From Nomia melanderi (taxonomy: Eukaryota; Arthropoda; Insecta; Hymenoptera; Halictidae): a stretch of 64,000 nucleotides of DNA. The stretch is taken from the NCBI RefSeq assembly GCF_051020985.1, contig NC_135002.1, forward strand, positions 10,106,001 to 10,170,000, written 5' to 3'. Positions 46,906 through 58,507 of the stretch are shown here, piece after piece. The position numbers were made by a program, and so were the translations under genes. The notes under the pieces are model-generated. The model worked only from the letters and a program-made list of their open reading frames with translations, was not told the DNA's origin and ran no database searches. Positions within the stretch are counted from its first letter, which is position 1. Each line of letters begins with the position of its first letter.

Positions 46906-48590
46906 AAAATGGACTTCCTTGGGACTCGACCTTTCGCTGCTCGATTTTTCAACTTTTTCTTTTACTTCCCTTCTTTCGGTTTCCTTGTACGTGCGACTTT
47001 ACGTTGTCTATGTTTAGCCTTGTGAGCGTTCGAATATTCGGGCTGATCGAACTATTAGGACTGTTTCGATTAGGAACTTATTGTTCGGATGGCTTGAAGT
47101 GTTTCGATTTGGGATTGTGCTAAACATTTATAATCGTTCGAGTGTTGTTCTTATCGAGAACTGTCCGTTTGTTGTTCCTTCACTTATCTGTTTTAGATAT
47201 TCGCCTGGAGTTGTTCTTCATTATTGGTAGTGACTCGAGGCTGGTTTAGACTATTTAGAATACTTTTGAAAGTAATTCAGTTTGACTCGCAATGCTAATG
47301 AACTTGTAAAACTTTTGCTTTCCACGATGGAGTAATTTTATATATTTATTTTCGTAACGGGACTGCAAGTTACTCAGATATTGTATTGAGTCTTATCATG
47401 CGGTCATATGCATAGATAGGCTGTTTGGCTCGGTTTTGTAGTTTTAAAATTTACGCGCTTTAGTTTAAAGTGAAGAAAGGAATTTAAATTTAAAATTGCT
47501 CTTTATCAAATATCTTACGGAAGTTTCAAGGCGTTTCTATATATACATCCTTTCGATCATACGACTGTGCCCATGGGTATGCGGCGTCCATTAAAAGTAC
47601 TGCATAATTCGTAGTTTTTTTTTAAATTTTAATAATTAATGCGACCATCGCGGAGAAACATTTGTCTCTTCGTTCCGCGTTAAGCTGTGATCGAATTGAC
47701 GTAGCAAACACGGTCCCGATATTGCGCGTTGATATGTCGCTAATGGTCCCTTCTTAAATTCGTGGGTCGAGGTTCAAGTTCGCAATGATGTTATTTCGCG
47801 ATCGAAATGGTGCAATACCATGCAACCCGTGAGGATTTCGACGCCACGTGTACCTCTCGACGTAGTGATAAATTTATGAACTATACAACGTAACGGCCAC
47901 TTAAAAACTTCATTTCAATACCAACATAACACTCGCTTGACGGACTCGATCGGACGAAAAAACAGTTGTTTATTAATTTTCACCGCGTGATCGAGTAAAA
48001 CAAATGCGCGTGACTGATATCTGTACAGCAGGAGCGTGCAGCAACGTGGACAACGTATAGAGGTTTCTGGCATTCGATCAACAACAGCAGCAATAACAAT
48101 GTATCAAGGCAATTTCATAACCGGTTCAACAAAGTTTCTTCGAACAGTTCTGCCAGTTAAGAAAACACGTATAGCCGGAATGTTAAGTATAATAAACATA
48201 GGTCAACTGACCAAAACAGTAATAACCCGATCATTACTAATAATGACGCTAATTCAATGACACAATCTCGTCATCGATAAGGTAACGCCTCCATGCAGCC
48301 ACGAATACAACCATCGTAAATTGTACATTCAGTTTCTACATAACAAAAACAAACAAAATAAAATACAGACGTCTGTCCCAAGCTTGAATGGCAACAATTA
48401 ATTTCCTACTCCCGAAAGCGCCACGAAAGTTTGACTCCGAATCGAATCCGCCCAACCGAATATCTCCCGCCCTCTATTCCATAAAAAAAAACAGAAATAA
48501 ACAAACCAAAGATACGAAAGCAATTAGCAAAGTGACAAACAATAGCTCGTCCGCCGCATCGATCCCCTGAAACAACCACACACACGGCTG
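46906..48590. other. AT-rich non-coding stretch
   Basis: Long AT-rich run with weak patches. Frames up to 86 codons have no motif. No element ends or RNA genes were noticed. Confidence 0.5.
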
Positions 48591-49303
48591 CTCGAAAACT
48601 TTCCTCTCCACGCCCCACGGCGACGAGCATCATTCGAGACTAAACATGACCACGAAAATATCGATTGCGAGAGTCGAAAACGGTCGAAAACAACCGTGCA
48701 ACGTAAAAGTCGCCCGTTATCATCGTGAACGTAGCCATATAACAACCAGTCGATATGGCGATGCCGCTCAAGATCATGGGAGACGAACGGTGAACGGAAA
48801 ATGGGGAATGAAGGAAAAGGAAAAGCAAAGTAGGAGGGAACCAACGGGACCGATTTCTCCCGGTGGACCGGACACGATCGGCTGAACGGCGGACGATAAA
48901 ACTGGGGGACAAGGAGGCGAATCTTAACACTTTGTTCTTGTTGACAAGTTCTGGCGGTGCCGCAAGGACGTTGAGCGCGAGCGCGCCGACCGTGCACGCG
49001 CGCGTGTGTCCCGCGCCCGCGATTTCGTCGCAATGTCTCTCGCGAACGGGATAAGCGAGCGAGCGAGAACACGTATATACACGTTCGTTCGCTGGCAGAG
49101 CCGGCGCGGCCTTGTCCTTGGGCATAATCTTTCCTCGTTATCGGACGACGCCGAGGTTGCGGTCGCGTCGGACTACCAGCGATTAGCGCGCGACTCCCGC
49201 TCTCGAGCGTCAGCCTTCCTTTTATATTCGCGGCCAATAATGTGCTCGCTCTTTTGTTTCCTCTGTCGCTGTTGCTCTTCTCTCGCTCTTTTCTGTTTGG
49301 CAT
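48524..49303 (-). CDS. Long ATG frame in CpG island, doubtful
   Basis: A 259-codon minus-strand frame starts at an ATG (rc of 49301-49303). It is Arg/Ser/Pro-rich, with no domain, signal peptide or membrane pattern I recognise. A second minus-strand ATG frame (49125-48640, 161 codons) overlaps it, and plus-strand frames of 63-103 codons cover much of the same DNA. In CpG-rich sequence such lengths arise without selection. It could be 5'-untranslated or promoter sequence of a leftward gene, given the TATA-like box inside it. Confidence 0.12.
   Translation of the reverse strand: MPNRKEREKSNSDRGNKRASTLLAANIKGRLTLESGSRALIAGSPTRPQPRRRPITRKDYAQGQGRAGSASERTCIYVFSLARLSRSRETLRRNRGRGTHARVHGRRARAQRPCGTARTCQQEQSVKIRLLVPQFYRPPFSRSCPVHREKSVPLVPSYFAFPFPSFPIFRSPFVSHDLERHRHIDWLLYGYVHDDNGRLLRCTVVFDRFRLSQSIFSWSCLVSNDARRRGAWRGKFSSSRVCGCFRGSMRRTSYCLSLC
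48591..49240. other. GC-rich island
   Basis: One of the most CpG-dense islands, with GCGAGCGAGCGAG and ACACGTATATACACGT words. Likely regulatory. Confidence 0.4.
49216..49229 (-). promoter_or_regulatory. Possible TATA box, leftward
   Basis: On the minus strand GCGAATATAAAAGGAAGG contains TATAAAAG, a good TATA box, at the AT-rich edge of a CpG island. Transcription would run leftwards into the island, starting near 49190. No clear initiator is visible at that spacing. Confidence 0.25.
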
Positions 49304-49451
49304 CTTTGACTTTTTAGAACCGATCGGTTATTTTAGTGATCCTTCTGGTATCGGGACCGTTACTGTGCCTTCTGTCATGACGGCCACTAATGGCGCGTGG
49401 TTTACCGAATCGTTTGACGATTTCATCCATGCCGTTCATTAATCAAATCGG
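49304..49451. other. Short spacer
   Basis: Nothing recognisable. Confidence 0.4.
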
Positions 49452-49742
49452 TTAACTCCAGTTTTTGAACGTTTTTAGATTTCATCGGCGATATGTTTGA
49501 TTGGTTCTTGACTTTTTATATTTATGACAAATTTTCTTATATTTTCATAATAGTAATAAAGATTAGTTCTTGGATATATTGTTTTATGCTACTTACATAT
49601 TTTCAAGATTAAAGATACACCTGTAATGATAAAGTAAGGTGCATTCTATAATCTTAATTTGAATCTCTATTTAAAGGAAAATTTTAAAAATCAATTTATA
49701 CTACTGCGTCACTTTCCTCTACGTTTTGGATCACGGGGTTAA
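49452..49742 (+). mobile_element. Family F inverted-repeat element, copy F2
   Basis: The left end GGTTAACTCCAG and right end CACGGGGTTAAC keep TTAA at both sides (49452-49455 and 49739-49742). The interior AAGATACACCTGTAATGATA (from about 49612) and GGAAAATTTTAAAAATCA match F1. About 291 bp, some 40 bp shorter than F1 and F3, so internally deleted. Non-coding. Confidence 0.75.
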
Positions 49743-50230
49743 CCGAGTTGGCCAATAAATAGCTCATTTGTTGATTTTGAAATGTGAGAAGAAACGTTCA
49801 TAGAAAAAGAACCATTATATCGCGTTAATCGATTCTATTTTCAGTCCGTGTTTGAATAAATCGTTGGACCTAAACAGACCCGTTAAACGATCCCCAACGA
49901 ATAAAGGTTTAACCGTATAATTCGAACCAATCGGTGGTAGTTGTCGTAGAAATTGTCAAAAGGAGAAGGGTGCGCGCCATTGGTTAGATTCTTGGCCGAT
50001 GATCTACGATCTAACTTTGACGTAGCCGGAGCCATTAACAATCCCGCCGAAAGTAAACGCGGCGAAGTCGGGAATAAAATTAGACACCGCGTTACGACTG
50101 CGGGGCATATTAATTTCCCGATTCGGCTGTTGACACAGTTTTCTGTGCGATAGTGGTAACAATAACGGTACAGCTGATAACGCGGCGCGATGACTTTGGC
50201 AAATCCGCCACGTGTCTTTGGTCACAGTCT
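49743..50230. other. Mixed stretch
   Basis: AT-rich to 49940, then a CpG-rich patch at 49960-50225 with overlapping 66- and 73-codon frames. Nothing recognised. Confidence 0.4.
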
Positions 50231-51832
50231 TGAACCAGCCCGGCTAATTACAAACCAGCTTTGATCATTCTTTATCAAGTAAACCTACTACAATTGATAT
50301 TTTTATTTTGGTCCATCTGAAAATGTGTTTCACACCAACTGGTCATCCTCTTACCATTTTCATTTAAAAAATAATTAAGTCGACGACTACTGTTGGTTTA
50401 GAGAAGACAACTTGTAACATTTTGATTAGCCCATAATATGTATGATGAATTTTCCTTCATAATTCCTATTTTACGATAAATTTCCCGATCCTTCAGACGG
50501 TCATTACCGAACGATCTCTGCTCGAAAGATGTCTGACGGTATTATCGAAATAAATTCTCGTTAAATGAAGTCCAAAAGATGTCGGACTTCATCCCCTGCA
50601 TAATCGACACGTATTTTGTACAACTTCATTGGCACGACCTCGCACCCTCGTTACAAAATCACTCGATTATGTTTGTTTCCCGCGCTCTTATGTTCAGTGT
50701 ATGCACACACGGAAGCATAACAGACGTCCGTTTCCTTCGGTTTCCACGCCCCATCTCGTTTTTGTGTATGCGTACGCCACGTTACGACACGCTATGTGTT
50801 CGCTGTTTCTGGCCGTTTACGTCACGCTCGTGTTCCGGCTTCCCAGCATTTCGTGACTATTCCTCGAGCTTAAAGAATAAATTAATCTTACACGGGAATC
50901 GACTGTTGGAAATTACTCCGCTGGACCAATGCGCGCAGCGGGCGAGGGAAGTTTGAAAACAATATTGATTTAGACTCGAGCGGTTTAGACACTTTTTTGT
51001 AAATGGTCAATTAAATTATAATGTTATTAAGTATTTAAATTGTTCAAGTTGTATAATAATATTGTCCGAATATTATTATTTGCCGTTGCAAAAACGAAAT
51101 TTTTCTTTAAATGTCTGACGACGAATCTTTATGCTTTACAGATGTTTGATCCCTTCATACTAGATTAGCAACCCTCAGCAAGTTGAGCATATCACAATCA
51201 AGGCTCGTCTACGTTTTCTGAACCTTCTTCTCAGTTCATTCTTTAATTATCTCTGTTAATTATATTTCTAAACTTCTTCCCCATTTTTAAAGAATACATC
51301 GTGTATCGTAAACAAATAATGCGTGTTCCTAAAGCGCTCGAACGGTACCGTAAATGGTATAAGCGAGCCACGAGTAAGACAGATTTCAATACGGAGCGTA
51401 TCAATGGAAATTCGCGAGTGAGTCGGTGCCCGTGCGATTGTACGCGATAAATCGATTGTTGAGTGCTACGATTACGGCCAGACGTTTCTTTGTTTACCGG
51501 ATTTCTACGTGAGGATCATCGACGTTTTGGAATTTGGAATTTTTTAAGCCGGCGAAACTGATTCCAATAAGCGATTGAGACGTTGAGTAAATTATACGAT
51601 AGGATTAACCTGCTCTTCAATGAGTGATATTAATATTCGAGTACAAGAGTCTTGAAACTTTCCGTTTTTTTTAGATAAAAAAATTACCTTCTCTAAGGCT
51701 TTAAATATATTACATAGATTATAGCACAGATCATAAGTGATGGATAAGAAACAGATTACTACGTACAAAAATCTACAAAGAAATCTGTCCACACGACGTT
51801 TCGATTTCAAAAAACGAAAATGCTCAAACTTT
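50231..51832. other. AT-rich non-coding stretch
   Basis: A moderate-GC patch at 50560-50950 has a 125-codon plus-strand frame beginning at an ATG (50579), with no motif. Otherwise AT-rich. Confidence 0.45.
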
Positions 51833-52132
51833 CGAATTCATCGCGTCCGAATGCCCCTCACTCACGAATTTCTTCCACAAAGTCTCAATTCCGATGTAAA
51901 ATTCCATGTCGAACGAAACGAGCGACTCTTCCAGATTTTCTAAGAATCGCTACCCTTCGTCCTTAAATAACGAAAGTCGAATTCAGCACGTTCGAGTGCT
52001 ACTCACTCACAAATTCAATGTCTTCCACAAAGTTTCCATTCCGATGTAAAATTCCATGTCGGACAAGACGAATAACTCTTTCGGCTCTTCCAGGAATCAC
52101 CGAAACAACCCTCCGTCCTTAGGGAACGAAAG
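51833..52132. repeat. Direct tandem duplication, unit about 145 bp
   Basis: CGAATTCA starts units at 51833 and 51978. Each contains a CTCACTCAC block, CTTCCACAAAGT, and ATTCCGATGTAAAATTCCAT followed by GTCG, and ends in a CGTCCTTA-n-AACGAAAG block. Similarity is high enough to place this duplication later than the other arrays. No frame is kept across both units. Confidence 0.85.
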
Positions 52133-52505
52133 TAGAGGGAATCGGGAAAGGTTGGCCAAAAATAGCGCGAGGCCTAATTAGAACGACCGGTATCGGCGTC
52201 CTCCGAAGATATCCGGTTGTCCGTGCGGTCAGAAAGAACCACGCCGTTCCTCGATTACTTACATTGGAGAACGCCGCGGTGACGCAACGTCGCCGGTGGC
52301 GTCTTCGCTTACGTAAATTTTTCGCGCTCGATGTGGCCTCATGCCATCGGGGAATCGGGCGATTAAAGCGCGTAACAGCGGTCGACCGCTGCCTCCCTCG
52401 CAGTGGAACTCCCCGCGGAACTAAAACTGTCGCAAGGACGGCGAACGGAATGGCAACGGTTCGGACGGTTTCGGTTAGGTTCAGCGCAACATCGTATGGC
52501 AAAAT
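52133..52505. other. GC-rich island with minus-strand frame
   Basis: A 127-codon minus-strand frame (52119-52502) runs past a strong minus-strand donor CTCCAAT|GTAAGTAA (rc of about 52256-52261). If spliced there, the exon would end with a Arg/His-rich RRHRRRCVTAAFSN segment. A plus-strand ATG frame (52264, 86 codons) overlaps. No family recognised; an exon is possible but unproven. Confidence 0.2.
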
Positions 52506-53145
52506 AGGGCAAAATGCGATCTAATTGATAAACCGTGGATTTTTGTGCATTTATGGGAATCTTGAAAATGTAGAATGCAGATGATACAAATAAATTTGGG
52601 AACTATCCAAAACGTAGTGATTACTATAGTATTTTTTGGGAAAAAGAATTTTTCATCGTGGTTCTATTTCTCTAATTACAGTTTTGGAAATTTGAAGTAG
52701 CATAAGGTTCGGCGGTTTAGTAACATGTTGACCGATTACGAGTTCACTTATATTTCCACGAGCTAAAATTGAAATTTAGTAATAGAATATTTTCCCGTAA
52801 ATACAATTGTTTTCACAGTACAAGTGAAAGTGGAAAATGGAAATCGGAAATTTTGCCATGTTTTCACGGGAACGCAGTAAATGTTGTAAAAGACAATGTA
52901 AAAATAGTTATTATACGTAGTTATTAATATAAGGATTAAATCGCAACTGCTGATTCAATAGTGAATTATTATGTCACTAATGATCAATTAAGATACACTG
53001 TGATCACTTCAATTTGAATCATAGATCAGCAATGGTTGACGAGTACAAAAGATCACTTGTAACCGAATCAGTTGTGTTACCTTTGTGTCGCTGTCGGTGA
53101 TATGTAATTGGATTACATTTTGCTGAATTCTGCGGTACAGTTCGC
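52506..53145. other. AT-rich spacer
   Basis: Nothing recognisable. Confidence 0.5.
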
Positions 53146-53430
53146 TTTGAAAGCGCCGCGTCCGGGGACTGGCGTATGTGCGCGACCTTCGACGCGTGAT
53201 TTCTGGTCAAAAAGATCGAACCATCGGCCGCGTACAAACGCTCGCGCGCGTCTATACATAATGCTTACATAATACCTAGACGCTCTCTCAGTATCCTGGA
53301 CCGCGTTAAAAAAGAAAATTCCGTGGTCTCGTCAGCCTTGGGATTTCGTTCGCGGCCGGTCGTTTCGTGGAAGGAGACGAGATCTGTTCAACAAGAAGAA
53401 TTTCGGGCTGACTACACCGGAAATAAACGA
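53146..53430. other. CpG-rich patch
   Basis: GC-rich patch without a distinctive frame. Confidence 0.35.
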
Positions 53431-54006
53431 GGATGTGGTGTTCCTCTCACCTATATCGAAGTACAAACCGAACGATTTCCACATTTATTCGTGTTCCGAT
53501 ATTATACACGTTCGTATTTCGCCGATAAATAAATATCTTGACGAAATCAGAACAGTCCTGCGAGGATATCGGTGACCTCGACATTTTATCTGACGGAAGA
53601 AGGTCACGAAGAACAAAAATAAGTGATGAAAAGTAGCGTAGGAAATTGTATTCACGTGTTTGTTAGTGTTAACGGGAAATAACGATCGTCCGACTTATTG
53701 ATAGATTATCTGTGTATCGCGGATGTTTGAAACATGAGATCTTCGTGGACCTGTTCGCAGAAAACGGAATTCAGCAAAAAAAGTCATTTAAATGTGAGGA
53801 GTTTCTTCGGGGTTGAAATGTAGGGAAAATTGCATTAAACATCGGACGTTTTGATGTACTGAAGCTTGGTGTAAAGTGTAATGCGGAAAGGAACTGTGTA
53901 AAAGGAAAGCTTCACGCATCGAGGGGATCGATACCAATCTAATGGTATCAAACGCATCTTCGATCCTTCAAATCGCCATTCTTTTATCTTTTTCTCTGTG
54001 TTTCTT

Positions 54007-54008
<2 letters not shown>
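53431..54008. other. AT-rich spacer
   Basis: Nothing recognisable. Confidence 0.45.

Positions 54009-54076
<68 letters not shown>
54009..54076. repeat. (TC)34 microsatellite
   Basis: A 68-bp uninterrupted TC repeat, the longest simple repeat in the window. Frames through it are Ser-Leu or Arg-Glu strings and are artefacts. It is long enough to be highly polymorphic and to form triplex DNA. Confidence 0.97.
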
Positions 54077-54084
<8 letters not shown>

Positions 54085-54702
54085 CCTCTGTTTCTCAAGG
54101 TCAGTTCGACCTCGATCACGAGGACCATACACGCGCCGCCTCGATCGCGTTGATCGAGGTTATGATCGAACGACGCACCAAATCTTCGCTCGACATCGTT
54201 GCTCCGCGATAACGCGAGCACGCGAGCTATCGGAGATCTGCATTCAATGAGAAATTTAAATGGCGGATGGAAACGGATCAACCTTCGAACTACGATAAAC
54301 GTATTCGCTCGGTACAAATATTTCTCGTTGCAGACGGGACTCGTTGATGCGACTTTTGAAATTCTGCGAATCTGCGTCTGAAAAGATAACTCGATGATAC
54401 CTTATAATCGTCACTTCCACCGAGTTCAGTATTTGTCCCGGAGAAAATCGGAGGCACGTGCCCGATTATTTCGACCCCTGCTTCCCTGTACAAGCGAAAT
54501 GGAACGGATTAATTCCGAACGGTTTATTTATTGAACCACGAAATAAACGGCAATTTCTCGAATACGCTAAAGGTGTATGCATAAACTTAAATACAAGGGT
54601 AGCAAACGTTAAAATAATTTAATTGCAAAATACGATAGTACTCAACTAAAGTTGACATTAAGTTTTCATGTTCAAGGTTCCAGTAGTCATGAATATTATT
54701 CT
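54077..54702. other. Mixed stretch
   Basis: A CpG-rich patch (54090-54260) grades into AT-rich DNA. Nothing recognised. Confidence 0.4.
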
Positions 54703-54770
54703 TTAACACTGAAACTACCGCACTTTTCCAAACCACGGGTTTTCTTATTTTCTTCACGTTCTAGTGTCAG
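54703..54770 (-). mobile_element. Family B deletion derivative, copy B4
   Basis: TTAACACTGAAACTACCGCA at left, GGTTTTCTTATTTTC inside (reverse of the family signature) and GTTCTAGTGTCAG at right. This looks like both termini of a reversed family B element with most of the body deleted, leaving about 68 bp. The right TTAA has decayed. Confidence 0.5.
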
Positions 54771-55260
54771 CAGTTTATATGAACATCGATCGCCGTGATC
54801 ATGAGAATATTACCTACAGTATAACGCGTAGAATGAAGAAATAAGAGAAAAGTTCAGTTCAAGCGAAACTTTATCTGTTTTAGAATGCTCAGTCCAGCAG
54901 CGTCGCATTCGTGAGAAGAAAAGAAGTTGCGTTGGAAAAAGCGAAATCGCGGCGCACCGTGAGGATCCGAGCGATTCGTAGAGCGCATCTCCGGTGTCAA
55001 GGTCGCGGCGACTGCGGATAAAGTTTCCGCGAAGCGGCCAGGATAATCAAACGAACGTGACGTTGTTCGAGGTTAAGATCTGACGACGCTCTAAATCCGT
55101 ACTTGAACCTGGCCCGTTGAATCACACCGATATCGTTGCTGTACGGGGCCCGACGATGATAACGAGCGCGCGATACGGACAGACTGTTCGCACGCGCACG
55201 CGTCCGACAGCTACACACGGTAGATAGCACGTACCACTCAGTGTGTACCACCGGTGGTTC
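54771..55260. other. CpG-rich island
   Basis: GC-rich from about 54890, with an 84-codon minus-strand frame. Includes the 12-bp palindrome ACCACCGGTGGT at 55247-55258. Possible regulatory DNA. Confidence 0.35.
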
Positions 55261-55369
55261 ACAGTTAATTTACGACAACGAGCTAATATCATTAGTCGTC
55301 GTTGGATTTTCAAGCAGATTCGAATTTGTGGCCCTTTTCATTCAGAAGCCTAGAAATATATATAGTTTA

Positions 55370-55449
55370 TTTATTATTTAGAATATTCATTTATAATATA
55401 AAATGTTCATTTGTAATTTACAATATTTATTTATGATTCATAATATTTA
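55370..55449. repeat. 4 x 20-bp AT-rich tandem repeat
   Basis: Four exact 20-base periods with consensus TTTATWATTTANAATATTYA, at 55370, 55390, 55410 and 55430. There are no indels between units, although several substitutions have accumulated. Confidence 0.85.
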
Positions 55450-55825
55450 GTAACATTTACAATTTCCTGGTAAAATATCGGTGACACTTCGTGCAACAGA
55501 TACATAGTAAAACCATGCATAAACTGAAAATCAGAATCATTAGAATATTTCATGTATTAATATATTATACAAATTTTAATAATAAGTATACCAAGGTTTT
55601 GAATTTGTATGCGATGAAATAAATGACTGTCGCGTTCCGAGTGCAAACAACGCAATCAATATCAATAGTATTGCAATAGAAAATGGTTTAACGACTGTAA
55701 TAAACCGCATTACATATTGAATATTTATATGTTCCGTGTTACGCGGATTTCATGCAATTTTGAACTTTCGAGTTTCCCATAAATATGTAAAAATCCGCGG
55801 TTTAGTTATTGGTGTACTCAGGATG
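55450..55825. other. AT-rich spacer
   Basis: Nothing recognisable. Confidence 0.5.
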
Positions 55826-56345
55826 CCCACATATGGCTCGCAGCGGCGAGGCGAGTAAAATAGAGAAACAGCTTCGAACTACTGTTCAGCGGTTCGCACC
55901 GATTTTTATCGGATTAGGGTAATAAGGGATTTTCGAATTCCTAGCACAACGCCGGCCGATAAAGCGACATATGAATTACAGTCGCGGTGTGAACGCGATA
56001 ACCTTCCTCCCGGCCGGCCGGCAGCCGAAGAATCCGTTTAGAGGCCTGCGGTCACGGTAATCCGCCGGCGGAAAAATGCGAGACCGATCGATCATTCTGA
56101 GAGGACAAGGGCAGACCCGTTTTATGTAATCGCGGCGGCGGCAGAGCGGCAGCTACGTCAGAGATCGCATGGCAGAAAGGTTAAAGCGACCGTTCAGAGC
56201 TCGTTCGACTGTGCTCGGCCGCGATTAGCCGATGGAAAGCAAGGTGTTCCGTCGACTCGACTTTTAGGGACCACGTCGAAGGTCAAGGTGGCCGTTTACC
56301 GGAATAATCTAATTGGTCGTCCCTTTCAGGAGGAATGTCGTCGTT
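55826..56345. other. CpG-rich island without long frames
   Basis: A GC-rich island of about 500 bp that, unlike the others, has no frame over 60 codons on either strand. Contains CCGGCCGGCCGGCAG and GGCGGCGGCAGAGCGGCAG words. A non-coding regulatory role is the likeliest reading. Confidence 0.35.
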
Positions 56346-56355
56346 TCGTTGAAAT

Positions 56356-56655
56356 TTCATACTTCGAGTACGACGTAGGAAAACATTCATTTAATTATTC
56401 TAACAACAAGCGATAAAGACGTAGTTCTCCATTTCCTTCGCACTCAAGAGCGTCTGACTTCCTTATTTCAAATACAAACTAGCAAACAATCATGTAATTA
56501 TTCTAATAAGAGATCGGAACAAAGTTCTCTTTTTCTACGGTGCTTACGAAGAACGGATTTCCTTACTTCGAGTACAAAGTAGTAAAGCAATCATTTGATT
56601 ATGCTAATAACAAGAGGTTAGAACGTAATCCCCGTTTTTGTTGCGGTATTCAGGT
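56356..56655. repeat. Diverged tandem array, 3 units of about 102 bp
   Basis: TTCCTTACTTCGAGTACAAA-like starts at 56356, 56459 and 56559. Each is followed by an AAACATTCATTTAATTATTC-like block, an AACAAG/AAGAG block and a GTTCTC-n-TTTTC block. Spacing is 103 and 100 bp. Non-coding. Confidence 0.75.
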
Positions 56656-57590
56656 ATTCGATGTGCATGTAAATGTTTTGTAGAATATTGTGTGAGATTT
56701 ATTTTAGTTACATGTAGATGTGTTTCGGACGTGTGTTATATGTTGAATTCTGAAGTTGTAGTTGTGGACGTTTTTTTACGAGTGTATAAACGTATGAACT
56801 GGTAATTACGCGATGAAATACAAGAGTATGATATTAGTGAGTTTGTGTTGCGATTCGTTGATATCGTGAGTTTGTGTTTTATTGTGGAAGAGATTCCAGG
56901 CTTAATGGTCACTTAATGATAATTGAATGAACGTATAAACATTAACTTTTTATGCACGTTTTTTTACGTATCTTTGATATTTCATGAGTATTTTTAGAAC
57001 GACGTATTATTCGTCGTTATCTGTTGAAGCGATCGGCGTTCTCTTTAGTCGTCGCAAGTGTAGTTATAGTTGCAAATGGAAAAAGCAATTTATACATTCA
57101 GAGGTTTCATTTCATGTTCATAATAATATATAGGTACACGCATATGCGCATTGTTTGGTTTGATGAAATCCCTGTTTTACCGTGTTTATCACGATAATAG
57201 CAGCTGTAAATGCATACGCGATCTAGTAATATGATACACATTTGCTATCTCTTTAATCAGGTAACTCATAATAAGGTTTCCCTACAATCAGGTACATAAT
57301 ATTTGCTTAATGCCTAGTTAATAAGTATAGCATAGTGCTAGGCATATAATTGTGATGCATGTATTTTTGAAGAAACAATTAAATTAAATAATCAAGCATC
57401 AATAATCAAACAGTATTCAAGCACAGTCACTTAAAACTCTAGTATTGCCCGCTACTAATTAATAAAATAAAGTTGCAATTAACCGGAAACAGGACGGAAT
57501 AAAGCATTTCAAATTCCAATCAATCACAACCCCCATTGTTAGAAATAATAAATAATTCGCCTGCCATTCAGAAGAAACCCATAGAACTCC
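56656..57590. other. AT-rich non-coding stretch
   Basis: No frame over 60 codons and no repeat recognised. Confidence 0.5.
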
Positions 57591-57936
57591 CAAAACGGAG
57601 ACACCGAAGATCGACCGATCCGAAAGTAAAATTGCCGACAGAAAAGTATCTCGTTTGCGACCGTGATCGACAGCATTCGTGACACGGCGCCGTAAAAAGC
57701 CGCATTATCGCGTTTTCATGCGAATTCGCGTAGCCTTTGCTGAGTAACGCACACGCGATCTTTACGATTTTACGATAAATCGCGAGCCAATATATAAAGA
57801 TCTCCGTAAAACGTTCGCCTGATCGCTCGTGACGAGCAAAGTACAAGAGAGAGGGAGCCGAGGATCTGAGATCCAATCTAGATGTCTGTTCTGTTCCGCG
57901 ATCGGACCGGACCGGACAATTCCAGTAACATAATAC
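57591..57936. other. Moderately CpG-rich patch
   Basis: A 102-codon minus-strand frame (57568-57876) without recognisable motif. Probably non-coding. Confidence 0.35.
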
Positions 57937-57975
57937 TTAACCCCTGACACACGATTTTCTTTACGACTATCCTCG
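57937..57975 (-). mobile_element. Possible family D terminal fragment
   Basis: TTAACCCCTGACACACGATT resembles the reverse-orientation D terminus (TTAACCCCTTGACCTACGAT). Similarity fades after about 20 bp. Confidence 0.3.
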
Positions 57976-58507
57976 CCTGATTTATCCAACTGCTAATAAT
58001 AATCCCCGGGAACGCGGAGGAACTTTCTCTTCATTGTGAGCATATATTTACTTCGAAGATGAAACATAGGTAGCAACTAGTCCTCCACTCTGACCCATAT
58101 GCAAACAATAACATCTATTTATATCGAATCGACCTGGAAATATCAATACTAAATATGAATTTCTAATTGTAACATAGGAGTGTAGAAGTTCGTAAAAGAA
58201 TTCTGTTAGAATGATTCGGGCGACAGCGGTGGTACTATGATATTTTTCTTGATTTCTGTGCTGATAAAGCTGTAATACACCGACGAGTTAATAACTCAAG
58301 GAATTATAGGGCAAATCGAAATAACAATCCAGTCTACATTGTTCTATTATGAATTATGTTTATCACTTCTTGTTTCCTCTTTGTTAAAGGAAGATTTAAA
58401 AATACTCTTTCATTCTGTATCGATAACACGTCAGTATTTTTATTGTTTTATATCAAAAGTCATCTGATTCGTCGTCTATCCTATAAACGAACAAATGATC
58501 GATTCGA
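57976..58507. other. AT-rich spacer
   Basis: Nothing recognisable. Confidence 0.5.

Noticed and set aside
53835..54317. 160-codon minus-strand frame
   Set aside because: Its centre is an Arg-Glu string produced by the TC microsatellite, and both flanks lack motifs.
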